Part shown: one piece after another, positions 7,782-17,321 of the stretch
How the letters are laid out: each line of letters begins with the position of its first letter
Numbering within the stretch: position 1 is the stretch's first letter
Source of the DNA: Novosphingobium resinovorum
Lineage (GTDB): Bacteria; Pseudomonadota; Alphaproteobacteria; Sphingomonadales; Sphingomonadaceae
Reading direction: 5' to 3'
NCBI RefSeq assembly: GCF_001742225.1
Contig: NZ_CP017075.1
Location: forward strand, 1,364,001-1,428,000
DNA length: 64,000 nucleotides
Translations under genes and position numbers: made by a program
Notes under the pieces: generated by a model
Seen by the model: only the letters and a program-made list of their open reading frames with translations
Told to the model about the DNA's origin: nothing
Database searches by the model: none

Positions 7782-9050
7782 ATGTCCGATCCGATCGGCT
7801 CGCGACGCCTGCGCAAGGCGTTGCCCGCTGTCGCGAGCATCGGCTGGGCACTGGCGGCGTCCAGTGCCCAAGCTCAGACCGCTCCGCCCTTCGCCCAGCT
7901 TTACCTAGATACCCGTGAAGCACCTCGCCAGGTTGAGCTGGACGCGGAGATACACCGCGCCGAGGGTCTTGCCCTGCAGGCTCACGCCCGTCCGAACCCT
8001 ACAGTATCGGTGATGACCGAGAACGTGGCAGGACAGACGCCTTATCGCGGGTTCGATCGATCCGAGAATACGCTGCAGCTTAACCAGGCAATCGAGATCG
8101 GCGGCAAGCGCGCGTCACGCATCGCCGCAGGCACGGCCGGCGTTGCCGCGGCGCAGGCCCGGACCCGGGAGGCTCGCCTCGCCTATGCCTATGATCTGGC
8201 GATGGCCTACGGAGCTGCCGAGATCGCCGACCGCCGCATCGAACTGGCGGAAGAGGAAGTCGACGAGGCCAGCGGTGACATGCGCGCCGTGCAGGCCCTC
8301 GTACAGGCCGGCAAGGAGGCACGTCTGCGCGCACTTCAGGTCGAAACCGAAGTCAATGCGCTGCGTTCGCTGGTCGATGCCGCAAAGGCGGAGCGCGTGG
8401 GCGCCTACGCCCGGCTGGCTGCGCTTGCAGGCGACGACGCCGGGTTCACCAGCCTGGCCGAACCGCTTCTTCCAAGGTTCGAGGCCAGGACCGGTTATGG
8501 GCCGATCGACCCCCTGGAAACCGCACCGTACGTTGCTGCGCAGGCAGAGCGCGAAGCGGCAAGACAGCGGGTTTCGGCAGCACGGCGACAGGCGAACCCG
8601 GACGTCACGGTGTCGGTCGGCGTGCGCCGCCTCGAAATCGACAAGGCAAATGCCTTAATCGCGGGGGTCAGCGTGCCCCTGCCGCTGTTCGATCGCAATC
8701 GCGGGAACGTGAATGCCGCCGAAGCCGACTTGCGCGCGGCAGAGGCCCGCAATGCGGGCATGCTCCTCAATGTGAAAGCCGAGATAGCAGCTTCGCTCGC
8801 GCTCAACGAAGCCGCCGACGCCCGGATCGCCGCTGCCGATCGCACACTGCGAACCGCAGAGGAAGCCTACCGTCTTGCCCGCATCGCCTATGAGGCAGGC
8901 AAGTCGCCGCTGCTCGAACTGCTCGCTGCACGACACGAGGTCGGCGTCGCGCGCGGTGTCATTCTCGACGCCGCTGCCGCCCGTCTTGAATCTCGTGCCC
9001 GTCTCGCCCGTCTCGAGGGCACCACGATTACCGGAGAACCGGTCCAATGA
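7782..9050 (+). CDS. czcC: Outer-membrane factor of heavy-metal RND efflux (CzcC-like)
   Basis: A 422-residue TolC/CzcC-family protein. A signal peptide ends near AQAQTA (residue about 33). Two long alpha-helical repeats rich in Ala/Arg/Glu follow, with the family's conserved stretches such as NPTVSV and SVPLPLFDRNRGNVNAAEA near the second repeat. It forms the outer-membrane channel of the tripartite pump with the next two genes. Its stop overlaps the czcB start (ATGA). No regulator gene lies next to the pump. Confidence 0.88.
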   Translation: MSDPIGSRRLRKALPAVASIGWALAASSAQAQTAPPFAQLYLDTREAPRQVELDAEIHRAEGLALQAHARPNPTVSVMTENVAGQTPYRGFDRSENTLQLNQAIEIGGKRASRIAAGTAGVAAAQARTREARLAYAYDLAMAYGAAEIADRRIELAEEEVDEASGDMRAVQALVQAGKEARLRALQVETEVNALRSLVDAAKAERVGAYARLAALAGDDAGFTSLAEPLLPRFEARTGYGPIDPLETAPYVAAQAEREAARQRVSAARRQANPDVTVSVGVRRLEIDKANALIAGVSVPLPLFDRNRGNVNAAEADLRAAEARNAGMLLNVKAEIAASLALNEAADARIAAADRTLRTAEEAYRLARIAYEAGKSPLLELLAARHEVGVARGVILDAAAARLESRARLARLEGTTITGEPVQ

Positions 9051-10198
9051 ACGACAAGACCCCTCTTTATGCCGGCGCGGCGCTCGCCCTGCTCATCGCC
9101 GCCGGTGTAGGCTTCAGTGCCGCCCGCCTGACCCAGCCTGCCGGCTCCGCCGAAAACGATGCCGCCGAGACCGCCCCCGCAGCCATCCCCGATCATGTCG
9201 AGATTTCCGACGCGGGGATCAAGCTGTCGCAGATCGCAATTGCGCCTGCTGCCTCGGGTGAACTCGACGCAGCGATACCCGCCTCGGCAAGCGTCGAGGC
9301 GACACCGGACGCGGAAGCCGTGCTGACGGCCCGTGCACCGGGGACCGTCACGCGCATCTTCAAGCGGATCGGCGATCCGGTGAAGGCTGGCGAAACGCTC
9401 GCTCTGGTGGAGAGCCGCGATGCGTCCTCCATCGCGGCGGACCAGTCCGCAGCCGCTGCCCGCGTGACACTGGCAAGCCGGCAACTGGACCGCGAGCGCA
9501 AGCTCCTGGACCAGGGCGTGAGTCCGCGTGCCGACTTCGAGACGGCGCAGGCGAACCTTGCAGTCGCGCGTGCCGACGCCATGCGGGCGAGTGCAGCAGC
9601 AGGCGCCGCCCGCATCGCGCGCGACGGACGATCGGTCATGGTCGCCAGTCCTGTTTCCGGCCGTCTGACGATGGCTTCCGCAAACCTGGGGCAGTTCGTG
9701 GCCGCCGAAACCGAACTGTTCCGCGTCGCCGATCCCCGCAGCCTGCAGATCACCGCCAGCGTTCCCGCCGCCGAAGCGGCACGGGTGCGCCCCGGTGACA
9801 GAGTGGAACTGCTCGTCGGCGAAGGCCGGACGATCGAGGGCCGGGTACGCTCTTCCACGGGCGTCGTCGACCCGCAGAGCCGCGGCGCGACCGTCATCAT
9901 CGAAGCGACCGGCGCCTCCGGTCTCGCTCCCGGACAAATGCTGCAGGCTCGCATTTTCGCAAGCGGCGGCGCCGTGCGCGGCGGCGTGATGGTTCCTCAG
10001 GACGCGGTACAGACGACCGGTGCCCGCACCGTCGTGTTCGTTCGCACGCCCAAGGGGTTCAGGGCGCAGGCCGTGCAGGTAGGCAGCCGCAGCGGCGGCC
10101 TCGTCTCGATCGTCTCTGGGCTCAAGGCCGGGACGCGGATCGCCACCAGCAACGCCTTCCTTCTCAAGGCAGAGCTGGAGAAGGAGACGGCCGAATGA
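9047..10198 (+). CDS. czcB: Periplasmic adaptor (membrane fusion) protein of HME-RND efflux (CzcB-like)
   Basis: A 383-residue adaptor. It has an N-terminal membrane anchor (AGAALALLIAAGVGFSAARL), a lipoyl/biotinyl half-motif GTVTRIFKRIGDPVKAGETL near residue 100, a short helical hairpin, the second half lipoyl segment VASPVSGRLTMASANLGQFV, and a beta-barrel domain. It links the inner-membrane pump to CzcC. It overlaps its neighbours on both sides by four bases (ATGA), so the three pump genes are translationally coupled. Confidence 0.9.
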   Translation: MNDKTPLYAGAALALLIAAGVGFSAARLTQPAGSAENDAAETAPAAIPDHVEISDAGIKLSQIAIAPAASGELDAAIPASASVEATPDAEAVLTARAPGTVTRIFKRIGDPVKAGETLALVESRDASSIAADQSAAAARVTLASRQLDRERKLLDQGVSPRADFETAQANLAVARADAMRASAAAGAARIARDGRSVMVASPVSGRLTMASANLGQFVAAETELFRVADPRSLQITASVPAAEAARVRPGDRVELLVGEGRTIEGRVRSSTGVVDPQSRGATVIIEATGASGLAPGQMLQARIFASGGAVRGGVMVPQDAVQTTGARTVVFVRTPKGFRAQAVQVGSRSGGLVSIVSGLKAGTRIATSNAFLLKAELEKETAE

Positions 10199-13100
10199 TC
10201 TCCCGGATCCTCTCCCTCTCGATCAGGGGGCGATGGCTCGTCGCCTTCCTGACCCTGATGGTCGCGGGCTTCGGCCTGTGGCAGATCACGAAGCTGCCGA
10301 TCGACGCCGTCCCGGACGTCACCAACCGCCAGGTCCAGATCAGCACCTTCGCGCCCGCCTACGGACCGGTCGACATGGAAAAGCAGGTGACCTACCCGGT
10401 CGAGACGGCACTGGCAGGCATCCCCGGGCTCACAATGACGCGCTCGATCTCGCGCAACGGGTTCAGCCAGGTCACCGCCGTCTTCACCGACGCCACCGAC
10501 ATCTACTTCGCGCGTCAGCAGGTAACCGAGCGCCTCACACAGGCAAAGGACAGCCTGCCGGGCGGGGTTCAGCCCGCGCTCTCTCCGCTCAGTACGGGAC
10601 TTGGCGAGATCTTCTTCTATTCGATCGCTTTCCGCCATCCGGACGGCAAGGGGATCAAGGCCACGGACAATCAGCCCGGCTGGCAATCGGACGGAAGCTA
10701 TCTCACGCCCGAGGGCGAACGCCTGACCACCGAGCTCGCCAAGGCTGCCTATCTGCGCACGGTACAGGACTGGATCATTCGTCCGCAGATGCGCAACGTG
10801 CCCGGCGTCGCGGGCGTCGATTCCAACGGCGGCTACGTCAAGCAGTACCTGGTCGAACCCAACCTCGCCGCGCTGGCGTCGTACGGCATTTCGTTCACGC
10901 AGCTGGCAGATGCACTTGAACGGGCCAATCTCTCCGCCGGATCGAACTACGTGCGCCGAGCCGGAGAAAGCTTCCTGGTTCGCGCCGACGCGCGCCTGAA
11001 GTCGGTCGACGACATCCAGGAAGCCGTGGTGGCCACTCGCGCGGGGGTGCCGGTCCGGGTGAAGGATATCGGCCAGGTCGTCATCGGCGGCGCCGTCCGC
11101 ACGGGTTCCGGCAGCCGCATGGGCTCCGAGGCGGTGATCTCCACCGTGCTGATGCTCACCGGCGAGAACAGCCGCATCGTCGCGAACAGCGCCGCCGAAA
11201 AGCTCATCCAGATCAACAAGTCCTTGCCGCCGGACGTGTTTGCCGAGCCGGTCTACAATCGCTCGAAGCTGGTCAACGCCACGATCGCGACGGTCGAGAA
11301 GAACCTGATCGAAGGCGCTCTGCTGGTCATCGTCGTGTTGTTCCTGCTGCTCGGCAACATCCGCGCAGCATTGATCACGGCGGCGGTGATCCCGATCACC
11401 ATGCTGATGACCGCCAGCGGCATGAACGGCCTTGGCGTCTCGGGCAACCTCATGAGCCTGGGCGCGCTCGACTTCGGCCTGATCGTCGACGGCGCCGTCA
11501 TCATCGTCGAGAACGCGCTGCGCCGTCTTGCCGAGCGGCAGGAGCATGAGGGACGTCTGCTTACAAGGTCGGAACGCATGGAGGAGACCAATCTCGCCGC
11601 GCGTGAAATGATCCGCCCCACTGTCTACGGCCAGCTCATCATCTTCCTCGTCTTCGTGCCGCTGCTGACGTTCCAGGGCGTCGAGGGCAAGACTTTCGCT
11701 CCGATGGCGATCACCCTGATGATCGCGCTCGCGTCCGCGTTCGTGCTGTCGCTCACGTTCGTGCCAGCCATGATCGCGCTGGTCATCACCGGCAAGGTCT
11801 CCGAGACCGAAGTAAAGCCGATCCGCTGGTTCAAGGAGAAGTATCATCCGGTTCTGACAAAAGCTGTGGCCCGTCCGCTGCCCTTCGTCTTTGCAGGTGT
11901 CGGCGTGTTCGCTGCAGCAGTCCTGGCGTTCGGTATGCTCGGCGAGGAGTTCATGCCGCAGCTCGACGAGAAGGACATCACTGTCACCAACTTCCGCGTG
12001 CCGTCCGCCTCCATCGATCAGTCCACGCAGATGCAGCTGGCGATCGAGGATGCGCTCAAGACGCTGCCCGAGGTGGCGCTGGTCTTCTCCAAGAACGGCA
12101 ACGCCGACCTCGGCACTGACCCGATGCCGCCGAACGCATCGGACACGTATGTCATCCCCAAGCCGGAAGACGAATGGCCGGACGAGGTCAGGAGCAAGGA
12201 CGACATCCTGCGCCGCATCGAGGAGCGGATGAAGCCGCTCATCGGCAACCGGGTCGAGATTCAGCAGCCTATCCAGATGCGCTTCAACGAGCTGATCGCC
12301 GGCGTGCGCGCCGACGTGGCCGTCAAGCTCTACGGCGACGACCTCGACGCCATGAGCGAGCAGGCCCGCAGGATCGCAGCGGTCTTGCGCAAGATTCCGG
12401 GAGCGGCCGACGTGAGCGCGGAACAGACTTCGGGCGCGCCGACCTTCGACGTGAAGATCGATCGCCAGGCGGCGGCCCGCTACGGGCTGTCGGTGGACGA
12501 AGTGGCAAATACGGTCGCGGCCGCGCTCGGAGGCCGCGAGGCGGGCCTGCTGTTCGAAGGAGACCGGCGCTTCGCGGTCGTCGTGCGCCTTCCCGACGCC
12601 CAGCGCGACGATCTGGAAACGCTGGGCGCCATCCCGGTCATGCTGCCCGGCGGCGAAGGGCAGATCGCCCGCTCCGTGCCGCTGCGCGAAGTGGCGCGCT
12701 TCAGCTACACCCAAGGGCTGAACCAGATCAGCCGAGAGAACGGCAAGCGCATGGTCGTGGTGCAAGCGAATGTGCGTGGCCGCGATCTCGGTGGCTTCGT
12801 CTCCGAAGCGCAGGACGCAATGGGCGCTCTGGCATTGCCTTCGGGCATGTACACGGAGTGGGGCGGAACCTTTGAAAGCCTGCAATCGGCACGCTTGCGC
12901 CTGCTGCTGGTGGTTCCGGTCTGCTTCGCCGCGATCTTCGCATTGCTCTTCATGGCGCTAGGTGGCCTGGGCCGCGCAGCTATCGTGTTCAGCGCGGTGC
13001 CGATGGCTCTGGCGGGCGGCGTCTTCGCCCTCCTCCTGCGCGGCATTCCGTTCTCGATCACGGCGGCAGTGGGGTTCATTGCCCTCTCCGGGGTCGCCGT

Positions 13101-13413
13101 TCTCAACGGTCTGGTGATGATGAGCGCGATCCGCAAACGGGCCGACGACGGCCTCGCGCCAGATGAGGCCATCGTCAGCGGCGCTATGGAGCGGGTGAGA
13201 CCTGTTTTGATGACCGCGCTCGTCGCAAGTCTCGGATTCGTGCCAATGGCTCTGGCAACGGGAACCGGAGCGGAAGTCCAGCGTCCGCTCGCCACCGTCG
13301 TCATCGGCGGGCTCATCACCTGCACGATCCTGACCCTGCTCGTGCTTCCGGCGATCACCGCGCTGGCAACACGCAGGGCGCAGCACGCGCGTAGCATCCC
13401 GCAAGTCCCGTAA
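10195..13413 (+). CDS. czcA: Heavy-metal efflux RND transporter (CzcA/CusA family)
   Basis: A 1072-residue inner-membrane proton/metal antiporter with the RND layout: TM1 at the N-terminus, two large periplasmic loops and TM2-6 / TM8-12 clusters. The fourth-helix motif LDFGLIVDGAVIIVENALRR matches the DFGxxVDG pattern of HME-RND pumps of the Czc (Co/Zn/Cd) subgroup rather than Cu/Ag pumps; metal specificity is therefore inferred. Length is as expected (about 1040-1070). The opposite strand carries a 962-codon open frame that is only a shadow. A hairpin follows the stop. Confidence 0.93.
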   Translation: MISRILSLSIRGRWLVAFLTLMVAGFGLWQITKLPIDAVPDVTNRQVQISTFAPAYGPVDMEKQVTYPVETALAGIPGLTMTRSISRNGFSQVTAVFTDATDIYFARQQVTERLTQAKDSLPGGVQPALSPLSTGLGEIFFYSIAFRHPDGKGIKATDNQPGWQSDGSYLTPEGERLTTELAKAAYLRTVQDWIIRPQMRNVPGVAGVDSNGGYVKQYLVEPNLAALASYGISFTQLADALERANLSAGSNYVRRAGESFLVRADARLKSVDDIQEAVVATRAGVPVRVKDIGQVVIGGAVRTGSGSRMGSEAVISTVLMLTGENSRIVANSAAEKLIQINKSLPPDVFAEPVYNRSKLVNATIATVEKNLIEGALLVIVVLFLLLGNIRAALITAAVIPITMLMTASGMNGLGVSGNLMSLGALDFGLIVDGAVIIVENALRRLAERQEHEGRLLTRSERMEETNLAAREMIRPTVYGQLIIFLVFVPLLTFQGVEGKTFAPMAITLMIALASAFVLSLTFVPAMIALVITGKVSETEVKPIRWFKEKYHPVLTKAVARPLPFVFAGVGVFAAAVLAFGMLGEEFMPQLDEKDITVTNFRVPSASIDQSTQMQLAIEDALKTLPEVALVFSKNGNADLGTDPMPPNASDTYVIPKPEDEWPDEVRSKDDILRRIEERMKPLIGNRVEIQQPIQMRFNELIAGVRADVAVKLYGDDLDAMSEQARRIAAVLRKIPGAADVSAEQTSGAPTFDVKIDRQAAARYGLSVDEVANTVAAALGGREAGLLFEGDRRFAVVVRLPDAQRDDLETLGAIPVMLPGGEGQIARSVPLREVARFSYTQGLNQISRENGKRMVVVQANVRGRDLGGFVSEAQDAMGALALPSGMYTEWGGTFESLQSARLRLLLVVPVCFAAIFALLFMALGGLGRAAIVFSAVPMALAGGVFALLLRGIPFSITAAVGFIALSGVAVLNGLVMMSAIRKRADDGLAPDEAIVSGAMERVRPVLMTALVASLGFVPMALATGTGAEVQRPLATVVIGGLITCTILTLLVLPAITALATRRAQHARSIPQVP

Positions 13414-13422
13414 CTGACGCAA

Positions 13423-13457
13423 GGCATGGTCGGCCCATCACGGATGCCGACCATGCC
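13423..13457 (+). terminator. Hairpin after czcA
   Basis: Perfect 12-bp inverted repeat, GGCATGGTCGGC / GCCGACCATGCC, with an 11-base loop, starting nine bases after the czcA stop. No T-run follows, so it is either a weak intrinsic terminator or an mRNA 3'-end stabiliser. Confidence 0.5.
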
Positions 13458-13606
13458 AATCGCAGGTGAGGATCAGCGGACCGGCAGATTGTGCTGCCGG
13501 AGGCTCATGCGCTTGCGAGTTTCATGTCGATTTGGTCGCGATTTGGCAGCCGATGATTGCGTAAAGGCATAGCCTGTCATTCGGAATATATGCTCAGGAG
13601 GGCAAG

Positions 13607-14815
13607 ATGGGGTCGCAGACTACAGTCAGCGTCGAGTGGCGCGAACCTGCCACGCAGAATACGTTTACGGACAAGGCGGCTGCCCGCACCCGTCTCATCG
13701 CCATCGATGCGCTGCGCGGTCTGGTCATGCTTTTCATGCTTGTCGATCATGTCCGCGAGACGTGGTTCCTCCACATGCAGGTGACAGACCCGGTGGACGC
13801 ACATACGGCGGACCCGGCGCTGTTCTTCACACGCCTGCTCTCGACGTTCTGTGCGCCTGCATTCATAGCCCTGACCGGCCTCTCCGCCTGGCTCTACGGG
13901 CAATCGCGGAGCAAGGCCGAGGTTTCCTCGTTCCTAATCAAGCGAGGCCTGTTTCTGATCTTCCTCGAACTCACTTTCGTCGGGTTCGCCTGGACCGCCA
14001 AGTTCCCGCCGAGCACCTTCTGGCTGCAGGTTATCTGGGCCATTGGCATTTGCATGATCGCTCTGGCGGCGCTGATCCACTTGCCGCGCGGCATCCAGAT
14101 CGGCGTGGGCCTTGCCATCGTGTGTCTGCATAACCTGCTCGACGGCATCGTGCTTACGCCCGACTCGCCATGGTTCGCCACCTGGGCAGTGCTTCACCAA
14201 CGCGCTATCATCGAGCTTGGCGGCGGCATGATTGCCAAGACCACCTATCCGGTGCTGCCGTGGATCGGCGTCATCCTGCTAGGCTACGCAATGGGTCCGT
14301 GGTTCGGAAAGCAGGCAGACCCTGCCGCGCGGGTTCGCCGGATGGCACTGCTAGGAGCAGGATTGCTGGCAGGCTTCGTATTGCTGCGCTTCGCAAACGT
14401 CTACGGTGACAAGCCCTGGTTTCACGCCGAGACGCCGCTGCGCACGGTGATGAGCTTCCTCGCGCTCACCAAGTACCCGCCCTCACTGCTGTTCCTGATG
14501 CCAACGCTCGGATTCGGCGCGCTGATGCTGGCTCTTTTCGAGAAATTCCAGCAGCACTGGACGATGCCGCGCCTCGCCATGCTCGGCGGCGCGCCAATGT
14601 TCTACTACCTGCTGCACCTTTACGTCCTGAAGGCGCTCTATCTGATTGCGCTTGCCGTCTACGGTCCAACCAAGGGAACAGTGTTCGGCGTCGACAACGT
14701 ATCGACAGTCTGGATCTGGGTCGCATTGCTGATCGTTCCCCTCTACCTGCCGACCCGCTGGTTCGCCCGCTTGAAGCAGCAGCGCAAGGACATCTGGTGG
14801 CTCAAGTACCTCTGA
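13607..14815 (+). CDS. Multi-pass membrane protein, HGSNAT/DUF1624-type acyltransferase-like (paralogue)
   Basis: A 402-residue paralogue of 3338-4534. The same N-terminal signature IDALRGLVMLFMLVDHVRET, about ten membrane segments, the block ALTKYPPSLLFLMPTLG and the ending RKDIWWLKYL are visible. The start ATG 13607 is preceded by CAGGAGGGCAAG, a strong ribosome-binding site. It stands alone between the czc operon and a TonB receptor. The close likeness to the first copy, each lying near a solute-binding/oxidase cluster, suggests acyl modification of the cluster's substrate or of a cell-surface molecule (inference). Confidence 0.8.
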   Translation: MGSQTTVSVEWREPATQNTFTDKAAARTRLIAIDALRGLVMLFMLVDHVRETWFLHMQVTDPVDAHTADPALFFTRLLSTFCAPAFIALTGLSAWLYGQSRSKAEVSSFLIKRGLFLIFLELTFVGFAWTAKFPPSTFWLQVIWAIGICMIALAALIHLPRGIQIGVGLAIVCLHNLLDGIVLTPDSPWFATWAVLHQRAIIELGGGMIAKTTYPVLPWIGVILLGYAMGPWFGKQADPAARVRRMALLGAGLLAGFVLLRFANVYGDKPWFHAETPLRTVMSFLALTKYPPSLLFLMPTLGFGALMLALFEKFQQHWTMPRLAMLGGAPMFYYLLHLYVLKALYLIALAVYGPTKGTVFGVDNVSTVWIWVALLIVPLYLPTRWFARLKQQRKDIWWLKYL

Positions 14816-14891
14816 GACACTCCGGCAGATCACGCGCTTAACGCGTCTCTTTCACTACATTCCACCGTGTGGCGAGCCATCTTCGAAAATA

Positions 14892-14911
14892 TATGCTCGC
14901 CACACAGCATA
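14892..14911. promoter_or_regulatory. Inverted repeat upstream of the TonB receptor
   Basis: TATGCT (14892-14897) and AGCATA (14906-14911) form a 6-bp inverted repeat with an 8-base spacer, about 150 bases before the receptor start. The right arm runs into CATAGCCTG (14908-14916), a word that also occurs at 13568-13576 (31 bases before the acyltransferase paralogue) and at 37816-37824 (47 bases before the DUF4198 gene). This is a candidate shared operator or promoter element. It does not match the classic 19-bp Fur box. Confidence 0.3.
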
Positions 14912-15062
14912 GCCTGAACCCCACAAGGCGCAGATATAACCGCCTAATAAATGACGCAGGGAAACATTCGGAAAGCATCTCCGGGCAAAGCTCGACAGAA
15001 AAGATGCGCCGATTGCACCAGGAACAAAAATACAATCAGTTCCTACTCATAGGGGGCCATTC

Positions 15063-17228
15063 ATGCATAAGCGGTCTATCATTCGAAGCACTCTGGTCGC
15101 AGGCGCATCCATTCTTTCGACCGTCATCGCGACTTCGGCTTACGCCCAATCCGCCGTGGAAGATAACAAAGCGCAAGACATCGTCGTAACCGGGCTGCGC
15201 CAGGCCTACATCGGCGACATGCCGGTCCAGGACATTCCGCAGAACATCCAGTCGATCGACGGTGCGAAGCTGCAGGGTCTGGGCCTTACCCGCCTTGACA
15301 CGGCACTTGATCTTGTGAGCGGCGTGGCCCACCTGAACAACTTCGGTGGTCTGTGGGACGGGTACGCGATCCGCGGCTTTGCGGGCGACGCGAACAACGT
15401 GCCGACCGGCTTCCTTGTCAACGGCTTCAACGCGCGCGGCTTCTCCGGCCCGCGAGACGCATCGAGCGTCGAACGCATCGATGTCCTTAAGGGGTCGACG
15501 TCGGCAATGTTCGGTCGCGGCGAGCCGGGCGGCACCGTCAACATCGTGACGAAAAAACCTGAATTCACCGCCAAGGGGAATGTCCAGGTCCAAGCCGGAA
15601 GCTGGAACAACTACCGCGTCGATGCCGATTACACGACGCCGCTGTCTGATAATCTGGCCGTGCGGCTCAATGGCGCATACGAAAACTCCGACAGCTATCG
15701 CGACACAGTCCATTCCGAGAAAATCTTCATCACCCCGTCGATCCTCGCAAAGCTGGGAGATTCAACGACAGTCTCCTACGAACTGGAGTTCGCGTCACTC
15801 AAGGTGCCGTTCGATCGCGGCATTCCGATCTTCAACAACGATTTCACCCGCCTGCCCGCCTCCCGTTACCTGGGCGAGCCCGGCGATGGCCCGATGAAGG
15901 CTGACAATCTGGGGCATCAACTCCAGCTGCAGCATGATTTCAACGACAACTGGAGCATGCTGGCAGGCGTTTCCTACCGCACCACGCACCTGCGTGGTAT
16001 CGGCGAAGTGCCCGAACTGGTCGCCGGCCGTCAGCCATTCCTGCAGTCCGGCGCCACCGCCGGCACGCTTCTGTCGCGCCAGCGGCGCTATCACAACTTC
16101 AAGTCCGAGAACTTCATCGCTCGCGCTGAACTGACCGGACACTTCGACGTGGCGGGTCTCGCGAACACGCTGGTGGTCGGCGCCGACTACGACTATTTCA
16201 AACTCGACCAGCTTCAGACGCGCTTCCGTCCGGCCGCCTACACCGGGCAGTCCAATGCAGCGATCAACGCGATCGACGTGTTGAACCCGGTCTACGGTGC
16301 CTATCCTTCGGTCAACGCCAGCGCTTCGCTCGTCTACGACCAGTTGGAGCAGGACTACGCCTGGGGCACCTACTTCTACGATCAGGTCGACCTCACTTCA
16401 TGGCTGAAGATCCGCGCGGGCGGTCGCTACGACGAGTTCCGCCAGCACTTCCTCAAGCGCAACACCGGCGTGCTCCTGACGCAGACTGTCACCAAGTTCA
16501 GTCCCCAGGGCGGCGTGGTGCTGCAGCCGACCGACACGCTTTCGTTCTACGGCACCTACGGTCAGGGCTTCCGCCCCAACAATGGCGCCAGCGTGCAAGG
16601 CGACACTTTCCAGCCGGAGACCTCGAAGTCATACGAAGTGGGCGCGAAGTATATCTCGCCGGATAAGAAGATCACCGCCAGCGTGGCGTTGTTCAACATG
16701 AAGAAGACCAACATCCTGACCGCGGATCCAGCCAATTCGGGCTACGTCATCGCGGTGGGATCGGCCAAGAGCCGCGGCGTAGAGTTCGACCTCAATGCCC
16801 AGCTGCCTTTCGGGTTCAACCTCATGGTGGCCTACGCCTATACCGACGCGTTCTGGACCGCCGAATTCAGCGACCCGGACTTCGCCAAGCCGATCCTGCC
16901 TGGCGATCCCCTGATCGGCATTCCCAAGCATAGCGGCAATGCCATGCTGACCAAGGACTTCATGATCGGCGACGATCACAAGGCCACCATCGGCGCTGGC
17001 GTCCAGTATATCGACAAGCGCCTCGGCGAGACGGCAACGGACTATTACCTGCCTTCCGCAACGCTGGTCCGCGTGATCGGCTCGGTCGACCTCACCGATA
17101 AGATCACCGTCAGCGGCAACATCGACAACCTGTTCAACAAGCGCTGGTTTGCAAACTCCTACTCGGCGCTCTGGACTTATCCCGGCGCGCCGCGCAGCTT
17201 CTCGGTTCGCGCGAACTATCGCTTCTAG
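15063..17228 (+). CDS. TonB-dependent siderophore-type outer-membrane receptor
   Basis: A 721-residue receptor. It has a signal peptide ending near SAYAQSA (about residue 30), a TonB-box-like stretch IVVTGL, a plug domain (about residues 45-165) including VERIDVLKGSTSAMFGRGEP and GGTVNIVTKKPEF, and a 22-strand barrel ending in the aromatic terminus RANYRF. It takes up ferric siderophores or similar large ligands across the outer membrane using TonB energy. Here it precedes the catabolic cluster and may be the outer-membrane entry for the cluster's substrate (inference). A terminator-like hairpin follows. Confidence 0.92.
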   Translation: MHKRSIIRSTLVAGASILSTVIATSAYAQSAVEDNKAQDIVVTGLRQAYIGDMPVQDIPQNIQSIDGAKLQGLGLTRLDTALDLVSGVAHLNNFGGLWDGYAIRGFAGDANNVPTGFLVNGFNARGFSGPRDASSVERIDVLKGSTSAMFGRGEPGGTVNIVTKKPEFTAKGNVQVQAGSWNNYRVDADYTTPLSDNLAVRLNGAYENSDSYRDTVHSEKIFITPSILAKLGDSTTVSYELEFASLKVPFDRGIPIFNNDFTRLPASRYLGEPGDGPMKADNLGHQLQLQHDFNDNWSMLAGVSYRTTHLRGIGEVPELVAGRQPFLQSGATAGTLLSRQRRYHNFKSENFIARAELTGHFDVAGLANTLVVGADYDYFKLDQLQTRFRPAAYTGQSNAAINAIDVLNPVYGAYPSVNASASLVYDQLEQDYAWGTYFYDQVDLTSWLKIRAGGRYDEFRQHFLKRNTGVLLTQTVTKFSPQGGVVLQPTDTLSFYGTYGQGFRPNNGASVQGDTFQPETSKSYEVGAKYISPDKKITASVALFNMKKTNILTADPANSGYVIAVGSAKSRGVEFDLNAQLPFGFNLMVAYAYTDAFWTAEFSDPDFAKPILPGDPLIGIPKHSGNAMLTKDFMIGDDHKATIGAGVQYIDKRLGETATDYYLPSATLVRVIGSVDLTDKITVSGNIDNLFNKRWFANSYSALWTYPGAPRSFSVRANYRF

Positions 17229-17278
17229 GGATCAACCTGACCCATCCTGTCCGCCATCGACCCCGGCGACCAGGTTAC

Positions 17279-17306
17279 GGCGTGGGAGCTCCAGCGCTCC
17301 CACGCC
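17279..17306 (+). terminator. Rho-independent terminator after the TonB receptor
   Basis: 11-bp perfect stem GGCGTGGGAGC / GCTCCCACGCC with a six-base loop, followed within four bases by CTTTT. It separates the receptor gene from the dehydrogenase gene that starts at 17322, so the next gene needs its own promoter or read-through. Confidence 0.7.
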
Positions 17307-17321
17307 GGCTCTTTTGGAGCA

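Noticed and set aside
9997..12885. 962-codon open frame on the minus strand
   Set aside because: Antisense shadow of czcA in high-GC DNA; composition rich in Arg/His/Asp/Gly, no motif, and czcA is unambiguous.
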